Assembly (NCBI GenBank): GCA_963721385.1
Contig: CAVRJB010000019.1
Location: 620,001 to 684,000 of the forward strand
Direction: 5' to 3'
Source: DAOMFB01 sp963721385
GTDB lineage: Bacteria > Acidobacteriota > Thermoanaerobaculia > UBA5066
Length of the DNA: 64,000 nucleotides
Positions 32,401-41,601 of the stretch are shown here, piece after piece (position 1 is the stretch's first letter; each line of letters begins with the position of its first letter). The translations under genes and the position numbers were made by a program. The notes beneath the pieces are model-generated. The model was given only the letters and a program-made list of their open reading frames with translations. It did no database searches and had not been told where the DNA came from.

Positions 32401-34311
32401 TTACCTCGCCGCCTTCGCGATCCCCTCGCCGCGCTTCGCGAGGCCGGGGATCGAGATCGGGAGCTTCCCCTCGAACGACGTCTCGCCGAAGAGGGCGGCC
32501 GCGGCGGCCGTCTGCATGATGTCCTGGGCCCCCCAGGCGCAGACGTACGTCGGAAGCGACGGCAGTTCCCGGAGGAGATAGGGGCTTCCGAACGAGACGG
32601 CGACGACGGGCCTTCCGAGGGCGAGAATCCCGGTCACCGCCGATTTTCCGGGCTCGGGGATCGAGATCGCTCCCTGGCCGGAGCGGGCCCGGACGAAGAG
32701 CGAGACGAGGACCGCGCCGGAGTTCCTCGCCGCATCGACCGCGGCCGCGACCTCGTCCGGCGTCGACCGCGGGTCGAGGCGCACCGTCATCGCCTGCGGG
32801 TCGCGCTTCTTCAGCTCGACCGTCAGGTTCCCCGCCGGGCCGCTCAGCGTTGCCTCGTCCGAGACGACGAGCGACAGGAGCTTCGCGTCCTTCCGGAGCG
32901 GCAGCGCCCCCGCCTCCTCGCGAACGAGGGTCAGCGACCGGCGTGCGATTTCGGCCTCGAGCGCGCGGTTCTCGGGGCTGTCGACCACGGAGCCGATCTT
33001 CGTCAGGTCGGGCATCCGGTCGTCGAAGAGCTTGAGCGACTTCTTGAGGGAGAGGACCCGGTCGACCGACTCGTTGATCCGTGCCTCGGAGATCCGCCCC
33101 GACTTCACGGCCTCGAGGACCGCCTGGATCGCGGCGTCGGGGTCGGGAGACATCAGAACGACGTCGACCCCGGCGAGGATCGCCCGGACAGCGGCCTCGC
33201 CCGGCGGAAGGTGGAGCGAGATGCCGTTCATCCCCATCGCGTCCGTCATGACGAGGCCCGTAAATCCCATCCGCTTCCGGAGCAATTCGGTGACGATCGG
33301 AGCCGAAAGGGTCGCCGGCATCGTCGCTTCCCGCGAGATCTCTCCGGGCGTCACCTTGTACTCGACGTCCGTCGGCGCCTCGCGGAGCGGCGGGGCCGGC
33401 GTCGGGTCGATCGCCGGGACGGCGAGGTGCGCCACCATCACCGACTTCGCGCCCGCCGCGATGCCGGCGCGGAACGGGAGAAGCTCCACGGCGTCGAGCC
33501 GGGCCCGGTCGGCCGCGACGACGGCGAGCGCGCGGTGGGAATCGACGGCCGTGTCGCCGTGCCCGGGGAAGTGCTTCAGCGTCGCCGCGACGTTTCCCGA
33601 CTGAAGTCCCTTCACGGTCGCCGCGACGAAGCGGGCGACCTCCTGCGGGTCCTCGCCGAAGCTCCGGACGTTGATGACCGGGTTGTCCGCGTTCACGTTC
33701 ACGTCCGCGACCGGGGCGTAGACCTGGGCGATGCCGAGGGCGCGCGCTTCGGCGGCGGTCGCGCGGGCGTACCGCTCGGCGAGCGCCACGTCACCCGTCG
33801 CGGCGACGGCCATGGCCCAGGGGCCGTACGTCACGTCCTCGAAGCGCATGCCGGTCCCGGCCTCGAGGTCGGCCGAGACGAGGAGCGGGATCTTCGCGGC
33901 GTTCTGGAGCTTCCCGTTGAGGACGGCCGTCTCGTAGACGTTCGAGCGGCGCCACATGACGCCGCCGACGCGGTTCTGCGCGACCTGCCGCTTCAGTGCG
34001 AGGAACGCAGGTGAGGCGTCGTTCTGGTAGATGCCCGGGCCGTCGACGACGAAGAGCTGGCCGACTTTCTCCTCGACAGTCATCCCGCGGACCGAGGGGG
34101 GGACGACCGGAGCGGCCGGAGTGGCTGCCGGAGTGGCCGCCGGGGCTGCGGCTTCCGGAGGTGCGGCCGCCGGCGCCTTCGTGAGGTCGAAGGTGATCGG
34201 CTGGAGCTCTCCGCCGGCGCAGGAGACGAGGATCGCGGCGCCGGCGAGTGCCGCAGCGGCGCGCAGCGCGCGGAGCGCGCTCGGATCGCCAGGATCTCGG
34301 GACGAGTTCAT
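32401..34311 (-). CDS. Glycoside hydrolase family 3 lipoprotein (NagZ-like)
   Basis: The 636-residue protein begins with a lipoprotein signal (AILVSCAGG) and a Pro/Ala linker, then a GH3 catalytic domain: KHFPGHGDTAVDSH is the NagZ-type His/Asp loop and VMTDAMGM holds the nucleophile Asp. A GH3 C-terminal domain follows. NagZ-type enzymes release GlcNAc from peptidoglycan fragments, here at the cell surface or in the periplasm. It overlaps lysA by four bases (ATGA), and the amidohydrolase starts six bases after it ends. Confidence 0.9.
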   Translation of the reverse strand: MNSSRDPGDPSALRALRAAAALAGAAILVSCAGGELQPITFDLTKAPAAAPPEAAAPAATPAATPAAPVVPPSVRGMTVEEKVGQLFVVDGPGIYQNDASPAFLALKRQVAQNRVGGVMWRRSNVYETAVLNGKLQNAAKIPLLVSADLEAGTGMRFEDVTYGPWAMAVAATGDVALAERYARATAAEARALGIAQVYAPVADVNVNADNPVINVRSFGEDPQEVARFVAATVKGLQSGNVAATLKHFPGHGDTAVDSHRALAVVAADRARLDAVELLPFRAGIAAGAKSVMVAHLAVPAIDPTPAPPLREAPTDVEYKVTPGEISREATMPATLSAPIVTELLRKRMGFTGLVMTDAMGMNGISLHLPPGEAAVRAILAGVDVVLMSPDPDAAIQAVLEAVKSGRISEARINESVDRVLSLKKSLKLFDDRMPDLTKIGSVVDSPENRALEAEIARRSLTLVREEAGALPLRKDAKLLSLVVSDEATLSGPAGNLTVELKKRDPQAMTVRLDPRSTPDEVAAAVDAARNSGAVLVSLFVRARSGQGAISIPEPGKSAVTGILALGRPVVAVSFGSPYLLRELPSLPTYVCAWGAQDIMQTAAAAALFGETSFEGKLPISIPGLAKRGEGIAKAAR

Positions 34312-35630
34312 GCGTTGCCTCCAGGGAGGATCTGGTCGCGGAAGAGGTCGTCGAAGGTGCCGCGCCGCCTGATGAGCGTGGCGGTGTCGCCGTCGACGAG
34401 GACCTCCGCGGGGAGCGGCCGGGCGTTGTAGGTGCTCGCCATCGCGAATCCGTAGGCCCCCGTGTCGAGGAAGACGACGTGGTCGCCCGCTTTCGGGACC
34501 GGCAGGACGCGCTCGGGCGCGAGGATGTCCCCCGTCTCGCAGACGTCCCCCGCGACGTCGAGGAGCTCGCGGGCACCGGCGGCTCCCACGACGCGCGCGC
34601 GGTGGAACGCGTCGTAGAGCGCGGGCCTGAGGAGCGTGTTCGAGCCGGCGTCGACGTTGACGAACGTCTTCACGGGCGTCTTCTTGACCGTGTTCACGCG
34701 GGTGACGAGGAAGCCCGACGGCGCGACGAGGGAACGGCCCGGCTCCAGCCAGAGGGCGGGCTCGTACCCGGCCCGCGCGATGCCCTCCCTCCAGATCGGC
34801 TGGAGGGCCGCCGCAAGCCGCTCCGGGCTCATCCCGACGTCGCCGTCCTGGTACGGCACGCCGAGGCCGCCGCCGAGATCGACGAAGGCGAGCGTGACGC
34901 CGAGCGTCTCCTTCAGCTCACGGACGAACGCCAGCATCTTCCGGGCCGTCTCCTCGTATCCGGCCGTGTCGCCGATCTGCGAGCCGATGTGACAGTGGAC
35001 GCCCGTGATCGCGAGGCCCGGCAGCTCCTTCGCGCGGGCATAGGCCGCGAGCGCATGGCCGCCGTCGAGGTGGACCCCGAACTTCGACTCCGGGATCCCC
35101 GTGTTTATGTGGTGGAGCGTGTCGGGGTCGACGCCGGGATTGAGCCGGAACGAGAGGCGGAGCGTCCGCCCGGCGCGGACGGCGGCCGCGGAAGCCTGCT
35201 CCAGCTCGTCGATCGAGTCCGCGTTGAGGACGGCGCCCGTCTCGACGGTCTTCGCGATCTCGGCCGGCGTCTTGGACGAGCTCGTGAAGAGAAGGTCCTC
35301 GCCCCGCCAGCCGGCGCGGAGGGCCGTCAGGATCTCGCCGAGCGAGACGACCTCGGGAAAGGCGCCCTCGGCGCGCAGGATCCGCGCGAGGGCGACGTTT
35401 CCGTTCGCCTTCAGGGCGTAGTGGAGGCGGAGCTTCGGGAATCGCGGCTGGAAGGCCTCCCTGAGGGCGCGGAACGGACCCGTGATCCCGGCCTTGTCGT
35501 AGACGTAGAGCGGCGTCCCGAACTCGCCGGCGAGGCGGGCGACGGCGGCCACGGCGGCCGGGTCCGTCGCGCGGTCCTCCCGCAGGGCCTCCAGGCCGTC
35601 GTGCAGGGAGGGGGGCGCGGTGGAGACCAA
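34308..35630 (-). CDS. lysA: Diaminopimelate decarboxylase
   Basis: This PLP enzyme converts meso-diaminopimelate to lysine. LHYALKANGN carries the PLP Lys, HCHIGSQIGD and LDLGGGLGVPY-like glycine loops (VDLGGGLGVPYQD) bind the phosphate, EPGRSLV and CETGDILA complete the site, the latter Cys coming from the partner subunit. The length of about 440 residues is normal. The start appears to be TTG. It is the first gene of the lysA-GH3-amidohydrolase set. Confidence 0.93.
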   Translation of the reverse strand: MVSTAPPSLHDGLEALREDRATDPAAVAAVARLAGEFGTPLYVYDKAGITGPFRALREAFQPRFPKLRLHYALKANGNVALARILRAEGAFPEVVSLGEILTALRAGWRGEDLLFTSSSKTPAEIAKTVETGAVLNADSIDELEQASAAAVRAGRTLRLSFRLNPGVDPDTLHHINTGIPESKFGVHLDGGHALAAYARAKELPGLAITGVHCHIGSQIGDTAGYEETARKMLAFVRELKETLGVTLAFVDLGGGLGVPYQDGDVGMSPERLAAALQPIWREGIARAGYEPALWLEPGRSLVAPSGFLVTRVNTVKKTPVKTFVNVDAGSNTLLRPALYDAFHRARVVGAAGARELLDVAGDVCETGDILAPERVLPVPKAGDHVVFLDTGAYGFAMASTYNARPLPAEVLVDGDTATLIRRRGTFDDLFRDQILPGGNA

Positions 35631-35714
35631 GGAGGCCGCATTCTGCCGACGCCCCGGGTCCCCGACAAGGGCTCATTTCCCTCCGGCGGCCGTCGGCGCT
35701 AGGATGAAGGGGCC

Positions 35715-36101
35715 ATGCACGTCGAGGTCCGGAAGAAGCAGCATGTGGTCATCGTCGACATGGAGGGGAAGCTCCACGCCGGATACGGGGACGAGATCCT
35801 GCGAGGCGTCGTGAACGAGCTTCTCGCCGAGGACTGGAAGCGGATCCTCCTGAATCTCTCGAAGGTCACGTCGATCGACAGCTCCGGCGTCGGCGAGCTG
35901 GTCCAGAGCCTGAAGGTCTGCAAGAAGTTCGGCGCCGAGCTGAAGCTCCTGAATCTGCACGAGCGGGTGAAGAAGAGCCTCCACCTCGCGGCGCTGCTGC
36001 CGGTCTTCGAGGTCTACGACAGCGAGTCCGCCGCCCTGAAGCACTTCCCGGGGAACGGCGCGTCGGCGCTCGGTCCAGCAAAACCGAAGAAATCCCACTG
36101 A
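35715..36101 (+). CDS. STAS-domain anti-anti-sigma factor
   Basis: The 128-residue protein is a single STAS domain: VVIVDMEGKLHAGYGDEI, ILLNLSKVTSIDSSGVGELV and ELKLLNLHERVKKSL. Ser in DSSG is the usual phosphorylation site through which an anti-sigma kinase controls it. No kinase or phosphatase partner is next to it. It ends in a CTGA overlap with the sugar dehydrogenase-like gene. Confidence 0.88.
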   Translation: MHVEVRKKQHVVIVDMEGKLHAGYGDEILRGVVNELLAEDWKRILLNLSKVTSIDSSGVGELVQSLKVCKKFGAELKLLNLHERVKKSLHLAALLPVFEVYDSESAALKHFPGNGASALGPAKPKKSH

Positions 36102-38721
36102 TCCAGAAAACGGTCCACCTGCTCCTCGTCCTCTGGGCCGAGGTTGCCGCGGCACAGGCGTGGCCGCAGGTCCGGCTCGTCCGGAAGCTCGGCGGGCTTT
36201 CGAACCCGGTCCACGTCACGAACGCGGGCGACCGGAGCGGCCGGCTCTTCGTCGTCGAGCAGCGCGGGCGGATCCGGATCGTCAGGAACGGCGCGCTCCT
36301 CCCGACTCCCTTCCTCGACATCTCGGGCCGCGTGTCGTGCTGCGGCGAGCGGGGGCTCCTCTCCGTCGCCTTCGGCCCCGTACTTTGGAGAGATCGGGGA
36401 TTTCTACGTCAACTACACCGACCTGAACGGCGACACGACGATCTCCCGTTTCTGGCTGGTCTCGGGCGGGAACGGCGACACGGCCGATGCCGCAAGAGAG
36501 GAGATCATCCTCAAGATCCCGCAACCCTACGCGAATCACAACGGCGGGCAGCTGGCGTTCGGCCCGGACGGGTTTCTCTACATCGGCATGGGGGACGGCG
36601 GCTCGGGGGGCGACCCGCAGAACAACGCCCAGAACCCGGCCAGCCTCCTCGGCAAGCTCCTCCGGATCGACGTCGCAGTCCGGCGTCCCGCCCTATCTCG
36701 TCCCGTCCTCGAACCCCTTTGTCGGAAACCCTGCCTACCGTCCGGAGATCTGGGCGCTCGGCGTCCGCAACCCGTGGCGCTTCTCCTTCGACCGGCGGAC
36801 GAAGGACCTCTGGATCGGCGACGTCGGGCAGGGCAACTGGGAGGAGGTCGACTTCCAGCCGGCGTCGAAGCCCGGGGGGCGAGAACTACGGCTGGCGGAT
36901 CATGGAAGGGGACCACTGCTACAACCCGGCGGCCTGCAGCTCCGCCGGCCTCGTCCTCCCGGTGACCGAGTACCCGCACGCGGGCGGCGACTGCTCGGTG
37001 ACGGGGGGCTTCCGCTATCGCGGCCTTTCGTACGCGAGCCTTTACGGGATCTACTTCTACGCCGATTACTGCACCGGGCGGCTCCGGGGCCTCCGCCCGA
37101 ACGGGGCGGGATGGGAGACGCACGAGTTTCTCGCCCCCGGTTTCAGCGTCTCGACCTTCGGCGAGGACGAGGCGGGAGAACTCTACCTGGCCGACTACGG
37201 CGGCGGGGCCCTCTACCAGGTGACCGACGCCGCGGGAGCGGCGAGCGTCCTGACCGTCCCGGTCGTCGTCGACGTCCTCGGCGCCGGCGGCGCGCACTTC
37301 ACGTCGGAGCTGACGCTCGGGAACCGCGGGACGACGCCGGTCTCCCTCGCGGTGACCTACACGCCCGCGGCCTCGCTCGGAGCGTCGGGGGGCGGAACCG
37401 TGACCGAAGCTGCTCGCCGCCGGGCGCCAGGAGACGATCCCTGATGCCATCGCGTGGCTCCGGCAGAAGGGGCTTTCGATCCCGACGAACGGCGACCAGG
37501 GAGGGACGCTCCGGATCGTGGGGACGGGCGCTTCGGCTGGCGACGTCGTCTTCGCGTCGGTCCGAACGACGGCGCCCTCGGGCGCAGGACGGGCCGGGCT
37601 CGCCTACCCGGCGCTCAGCCCGGACGAGGTCGCCGACTCGCCCGTCGTCCTCTTCGGCCTTCGGGAGACCGCCGACTTCCGGAGCAACCTCGGCCTCGTG
37701 AACGCCGCCGACCCGGCGGCGGGGACGACGTCGACCTACCGCGTGACGCTGACGAGCGGCGATCCCGCCGACGTCCGGAGCGTCGCGCTTCCCTCGGTGA
37801 CGCTCGCGGCGGGGCAGTGGCTCCAGCTCAACCAGGTCTTCCAGCAGGCCGGGATGTCGAATGGCTGGGCGACGGTCGAGCGGATTGGCGGGACCGATCC
37901 TTTCTACGCGTATGCGGTCGTGAACGACAACGTCACGAACGACGGCTCGTTCGTGCCCGCCGTCCCTGCCGGTCGGAGGACGAGGAGCCTGATGCTCCCG
38001 TTGCGGTTTCAACCGCTGGGTTCTCGACCGAGGCCGTCCTGATGAATCCGGGGACGACGCCTCTCACGCTCCGGTAGGGAATTCCGGAGCTCGTCACTCT
38101 CGGACGCCGGGGAGCAGCGCTTCGTTCCCGGATCTTTCTCCCCTTCTCCGGGTACAGGACTGGCCGCACGCTAATCCCGGCGAACGGGGTACCGGTCAGC
38201 TGGCACTCGGACGTCACGGGCTATTCTTTGCCGGCGCGCGGACGTACTCGCGCCGGCGCCGGGTGGCGGCGAGCTACGGGCTCTTCTCGCCGCGATTCCG
38301 TTCGAAGGATGCCGCGTCGGAGTGAGACGTGGGTCTACGGCCTTCGGCAGGATCGGTTTCGTCCGGTCGAATCTCGCCGTTCGTGAAGGCGTCGAGTTCG
38401 AACGGCCTTGCGCCTCCAGGCGCCGCTTCTCCCGTTGGCTCTCTCGGCGGACGTCTTCGACGGGGAGACCGGTCTCCTCGCGGGAAGCGTCGATGTTTCT
38501 CCCTGGATTGCGTCGTTCCCGATTGGAAACAGGTCAATGCCGTCCTGTCGGGCTTCGGCATTTCGAACGGGTACGCGCGAATCCGACTCACGGTTCGGAA
38601 GTTTCCGGGGTTCCTCGCCTACGGCGTCGTCAACGACGGGGCCGTGCCGGGAGCAGGTACGAGCGACGGGAGCTACATCCCCATGTCCCGGCCGCTTCCG
38701 CCGTCGCCATTCCCTCAATGA
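36098..38721 (+). pseudogene. PQQ-type glucose/sorbosone dehydrogenase fused to repeat module, many frameshifts
   Basis: A signal peptide (QKTVHLLLVLWAEVAAAQA) leads into a soluble glucose/sorbosone dehydrogenase-like propeller: NPVHVTNAGDRSGRLFVVEQ, GERGLLSVAFGP, YANHNGGQLAFGPDG, YIGMGDGGSGGDPQNNAQNP, YRPEIWALGVRNPWRFSFD. After LYLADYGGGALYQVTD comes the module shared with the 18.4 and 41.6 kb proteins (TVPVVVDVLGAGGAHFTSEL onward). The frame shifts near 36380, 36675, 36878 (a run of six G), 37405 and 37970, and several times from 38080 to 38520. The final frame ends IPMS... in an ATGA overlap with the next gene, so the 3' end is real. Start: the only in-frame candidate is CTG overlapping the STAS stop. 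It is either a decaying gene or a poorly resolved stretch. Confidence 0.65.
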
Positions 38722-39501
38722 AGCTGCCGTCCCTCTTCGTCTCGCACGGCGCGCCGGACCTCGCGCTCCGCGAGACGCCATGGGGCGCGGCGCTCCGGGC
38801 ATTCGCCGCAGGGATTCCGCGACCTTCCGCCATCGTCGTCGTCTCGGCGCACTGGGAGGCGTGGGGCCCAGCGCTCGTCACGTCGACGAAGAATCACGAA
38901 ACGATCCACGACTTCGGTGGCTTTCCCGCGCCGCTCTACGAGATCGAGTACCCCGCGCCGGGCGAGCCGGCGCTCGCGGCGCGGATCGTCGGCCTTCTTC
39001 AGAACGCGGGAATTGCCTCGGAGGCCGATCCGTCGCGCGGCCTCGATCACGGGGCGTGGGTGCCGCTCCGGCTCCTCGCGCCGAAAGCCGACGTCCCGGT
39101 CGTAGCGGTCTCCCTGCCGCAGCCGCGGACGCCCGCCGCCGTTTTCGCCTGTCGGGCGCGCGCTCGCGCCGCTCCGGGACGAGGGAATGCTCCTTCTCGG
39201 GAGCGGCGGGCTCGTCCACAACCTCCGGCTGCTCGAGTGGGAAGAGAGAGGCGCGCCCCCTCCGGGCTGGGCCGTGGAGTTCGAGACGTGGGTCCGCGGG
39301 GGACTCGCGGCAGGAGACACGGAAGCGCTGCTCGGCTATCGCGAAGGTGCGCCGAACGCGGCCCGTGCCCACCCGACGACCGAGCATTTCGACCCGCTTT
39401 TCTTCGCGCTCGGCGCGGCGAATGGCGATCCGGTCTCCTCCGTCTACGAGGGCTTCGAAATGGGCGGCCTTTCCCTCGGGTGCCTCACCTTCGGCCGCTA
39501 G
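38718..39501 (+). CDS. Extradiol dioxygenase of the LigB/DODA type, one-base frameshift
   Basis: The protein resembles YgiD/DODA ring-opening dioxygenases. Metal and catalytic histidines occur in SHGAP, SAHWEAWGP, LDHGAWVPLRL and GGLVHNLR, the four expected places. Near 39150 an extra T after TTCGCC breaks the frame; the other frame continues VGRALAPLRDEGMLLLGSGG and ends GGLSLGCLTFGR. Corrected length is about 260 residues, normal for the family. The substrate is probably a catecholic compound. Confidence 0.82.
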
Positions 39502-39511
39502 AATCCGCGGC

Positions 39512-40591
39512 ATGCTGAAGAGCCGCCGCGCGTTCCTCGAAGAGGTTTCTTTCGCGTCTCTCATCGCCGGCTTCCCCGCGTCGGCCCAGGCCGCGCTCTC
39601 CCGCTACGCCGAGAAGCCGCCCGATCCGCTCTTCGCCAATGCGATGAAGAAGGGGGACACGGTCGCGCTGATTCATCCGGCCTCGCCGTCCTACGAGTTC
39701 GAGGCGAACGAAGTCGCGGCCGAGGTCGTCGCCTCGTTCGGGCTCGTGCCGAGGTTGATGCCGAACGCCGGGAGGAAGACCCATTACCTCGCCGGAACGG
39801 ATGCCGAGCGGACGGCCGATCTGAACGCCGCGTTCGCCGACCCGACAGTGGACGCGGTCTGGTGCATCAGGGGCGGATACGGAACGCCGCGAATCCTCCC
39901 ATACCTCGACTACGAGACGATTCGGAAGAACCCGAAGCCGTTCATCGGCCACAGCGACATCACGGGGACGCTGAACGCGATCCACCGGCTCACGGGCCTC
40001 GTCACATTCCACGGCCCGAACGCCTCCGGCATGTCCGAGTACGGCGCGGCGGCCCTCAGGAAGGTCGTCATGGAAGGGTTTTCGGGCCGGATCGCCGAGC
40101 CGCCCCCGTTCACACCGCGCGAGGGGAGCGTGGACCGCGAGAACCGCGTCTTCAAGCTCCACCCCGGCAAGGCGAAGGGGCGCCTCGTCGGGGGGAACAT
40201 CAGCGTCTTCGCGACGCTGGTTGGAACGCCATTCGAGCCGGAGCTGAAGGGGCGGATCCTCTTCCTCGAAGAGGTCGAGGAAGACCCGTACCGCATCGAC
40301 CGTTGGCTGACGGGGTTCCTCCTGACGGGCAAGCTCTCCGGTCTCGCTGGCGTGGCGCTCGGGAGGTTCTCGAAGTGCACGCCGGGGGATTTCAAGCCGA
40401 GCTACAGCGGCCTCGGGACCTGGACCTGGCAGGAGGTCTGCGCCGACCGCTTCGGGAAGCTGGGCATCCCGGTCGTGGCCGGCCTCTGTTTCGGCCACGT
40501 CCCGGAAAACGCGACGATCCCGCTCGGCGCGATGGCCGAGCTGGACGCCGAGGCGGGAACGCTCACTCTTCTCGAGCCGGGGGTACGATAA
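39512..40591 (+). CDS. LD-carboxypeptidase (peptidase S66)
   Basis: The 359-residue enzyme should remove the terminal D-Ala from tetrapeptide muropeptides during murein recycling. The nucleophile Ser is in FIGHSDITG, the Glu in FLEEVEEDPYRIDRWL and the His in CFGHVPENATIP, in family order. IRGGYGTPRILPYLDY is the typical loop before the nucleophile. The N-terminus (KSRRAFLEEVSFASLIAG) looks like a Tat signal, so unlike cytosolic LdcA this enzyme may be exported. It begins ten bases after the dioxygenase gene. Confidence 0.92.
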   Translation: MLKSRRAFLEEVSFASLIAGFPASAQAALSRYAEKPPDPLFANAMKKGDTVALIHPASPSYEFEANEVAAEVVASFGLVPRLMPNAGRKTHYLAGTDAERTADLNAAFADPTVDAVWCIRGGYGTPRILPYLDYETIRKNPKPFIGHSDITGTLNAIHRLTGLVTFHGPNASGMSEYGAAALRKVVMEGFSGRIAEPPPFTPREGSVDRENRVFKLHPGKAKGRLVGGNISVFATLVGTPFEPELKGRILFLEEVEEDPYRIDRWLTGFLLTGKLSGLAGVALGRFSKCTPGDFKPSYSGLGTWTWQEVCADRFGKLGIPVVAGLCFGHVPENATIPLGAMAELDAEAGTLTLLEPGVR

Positions 40592-40595
40592 AGGG

Positions 40596-41504
40596 ATGAA
40601 AAGACACCTGAGCCCCCTCGCCGCTGGCCTCGCCGTCCTCCTCCTCGGGGCGCCGGCCTGCGTCTCCAAGAGCAAGTTCGAGGAGTCCCAGCAGCAGAAC
40701 GAGAAGCTGAAGAAGGAGTCCGAGAGCCTGAAGGCCGAGATCACGTCGGTCGGCGCCGCGAACACGGAGGCGCAGGCGACGCTGGACGAGGTGCAGAAGG
40801 CCCTCGCCGAGCTCCGGACGAAGGAGCTGAAGGCGGTCCAGACCTCGATCGCGGTCGCGCAGGAGGGGAAGGCCTCCGGCAGGCGCGAGGAGCTGAAGGC
40901 CGAGATCGAGGACATCCGGAAGGCCGTCCGCGCGAACCTCGCCAAGCTCGAAACGCTCTCGAAGCAGAAGAAGGAGTCGGATGCGAAGGTGGCCGCCCTC
41001 GAGGGGAAGGTCACGACGATGGGCCGCCTCGTGGACGAGCTCCGGAAGTCGCTCGAGGAGAAGGAGACGATGCTCGCCGAGCTCGAACAGAAGGTCCTCC
41101 AGCTCCAGCAGGTGACCGAGGAGCTGAAGACGACGGTCGCGGCGAAGGAAGCCGAGATCACGGGCCAGGAGGAGAAGCTCTCCACGGCATGGGTCGTCGT
41201 CGGGACGAAGGGTGACCTCGAAAAGGCGGGCCTCGTCGAGAAGAAGGGGAGCATCCTCGGTCTCGGCGGAAGCTGGAAGCAGACCGGGTTCTTCGACGAT
41301 AAGCTCTTCCGGAAGATCGACGTCCGGAAGGAAAAGGACTTCCCGTTCGGCGCGCCGCCGGACAAGGTCCGGATCCTGTCGGGCCACGCGAAGGGGAGCT
41401 TCGAGCTGGTCGCCGATCCCCCGAAGGGGAGCCTCCTAAAGGTGACGGACTCCGACAAGTTCTGGCAGGGGAGCCGGTACCTGATCGTCCTCGTCCCGGG
41501 CTGA
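40596..41504 (+). CDS. Coiled-coil lipoprotein
   Basis: The 302-residue protein has a signal peptide ending GAPAC (Cys22), a weak but plausible lipobox, then about 180 residues of heptad-rich coiled coil (ESQQQNEKLKKESESLKAEI and similar). The C-terminal 90 residues are globular (GFFDDKLFRKIDVRKEKDFP). It probably spans part of the periplasm as a rod. It follows the LD-carboxypeptidase by four bases, and a terminator closes the unit. Confidence 0.78.
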   Translation: MKRHLSPLAAGLAVLLLGAPACVSKSKFEESQQQNEKLKKESESLKAEITSVGAANTEAQATLDEVQKALAELRTKELKAVQTSIAVAQEGKASGRREELKAEIEDIRKAVRANLAKLETLSKQKKESDAKVAALEGKVTTMGRLVDELRKSLEEKETMLAELEQKVLQLQQVTEELKTTVAAKEAEITGQEEKLSTAWVVVGTKGDLEKAGLVEKKGSILGLGGSWKQTGFFDDKLFRKIDVRKEKDFPFGAPPDKVRILSGHAKGSFELVADPPKGSLLKVTDSDKFWQGSRYLIVLVPG

Positions 41505-41539
41505 TCCCCCCCATTTTCCACTGCGCCCGACAGGAGCGA

Positions 41540-41580
41540 CGCGCCTGGACGACAATCAGCCGGGCGCGTTTCTTGCTTTG
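41540..41580 (+). terminator. Rho-independent terminator
   Basis: CGCGCCTGG pairs with CCGGGCGCG across an 11-base loop (nine pairs, one G-T), followed at once by TTTCTTGCTTTG. It ends the dioxygenase, LD-carboxypeptidase and coiled-coil lipoprotein unit. Confidence 0.75.
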
Positions 41581-41601
41581 TTCTCTCATTGAGGGCACAC
41601 G

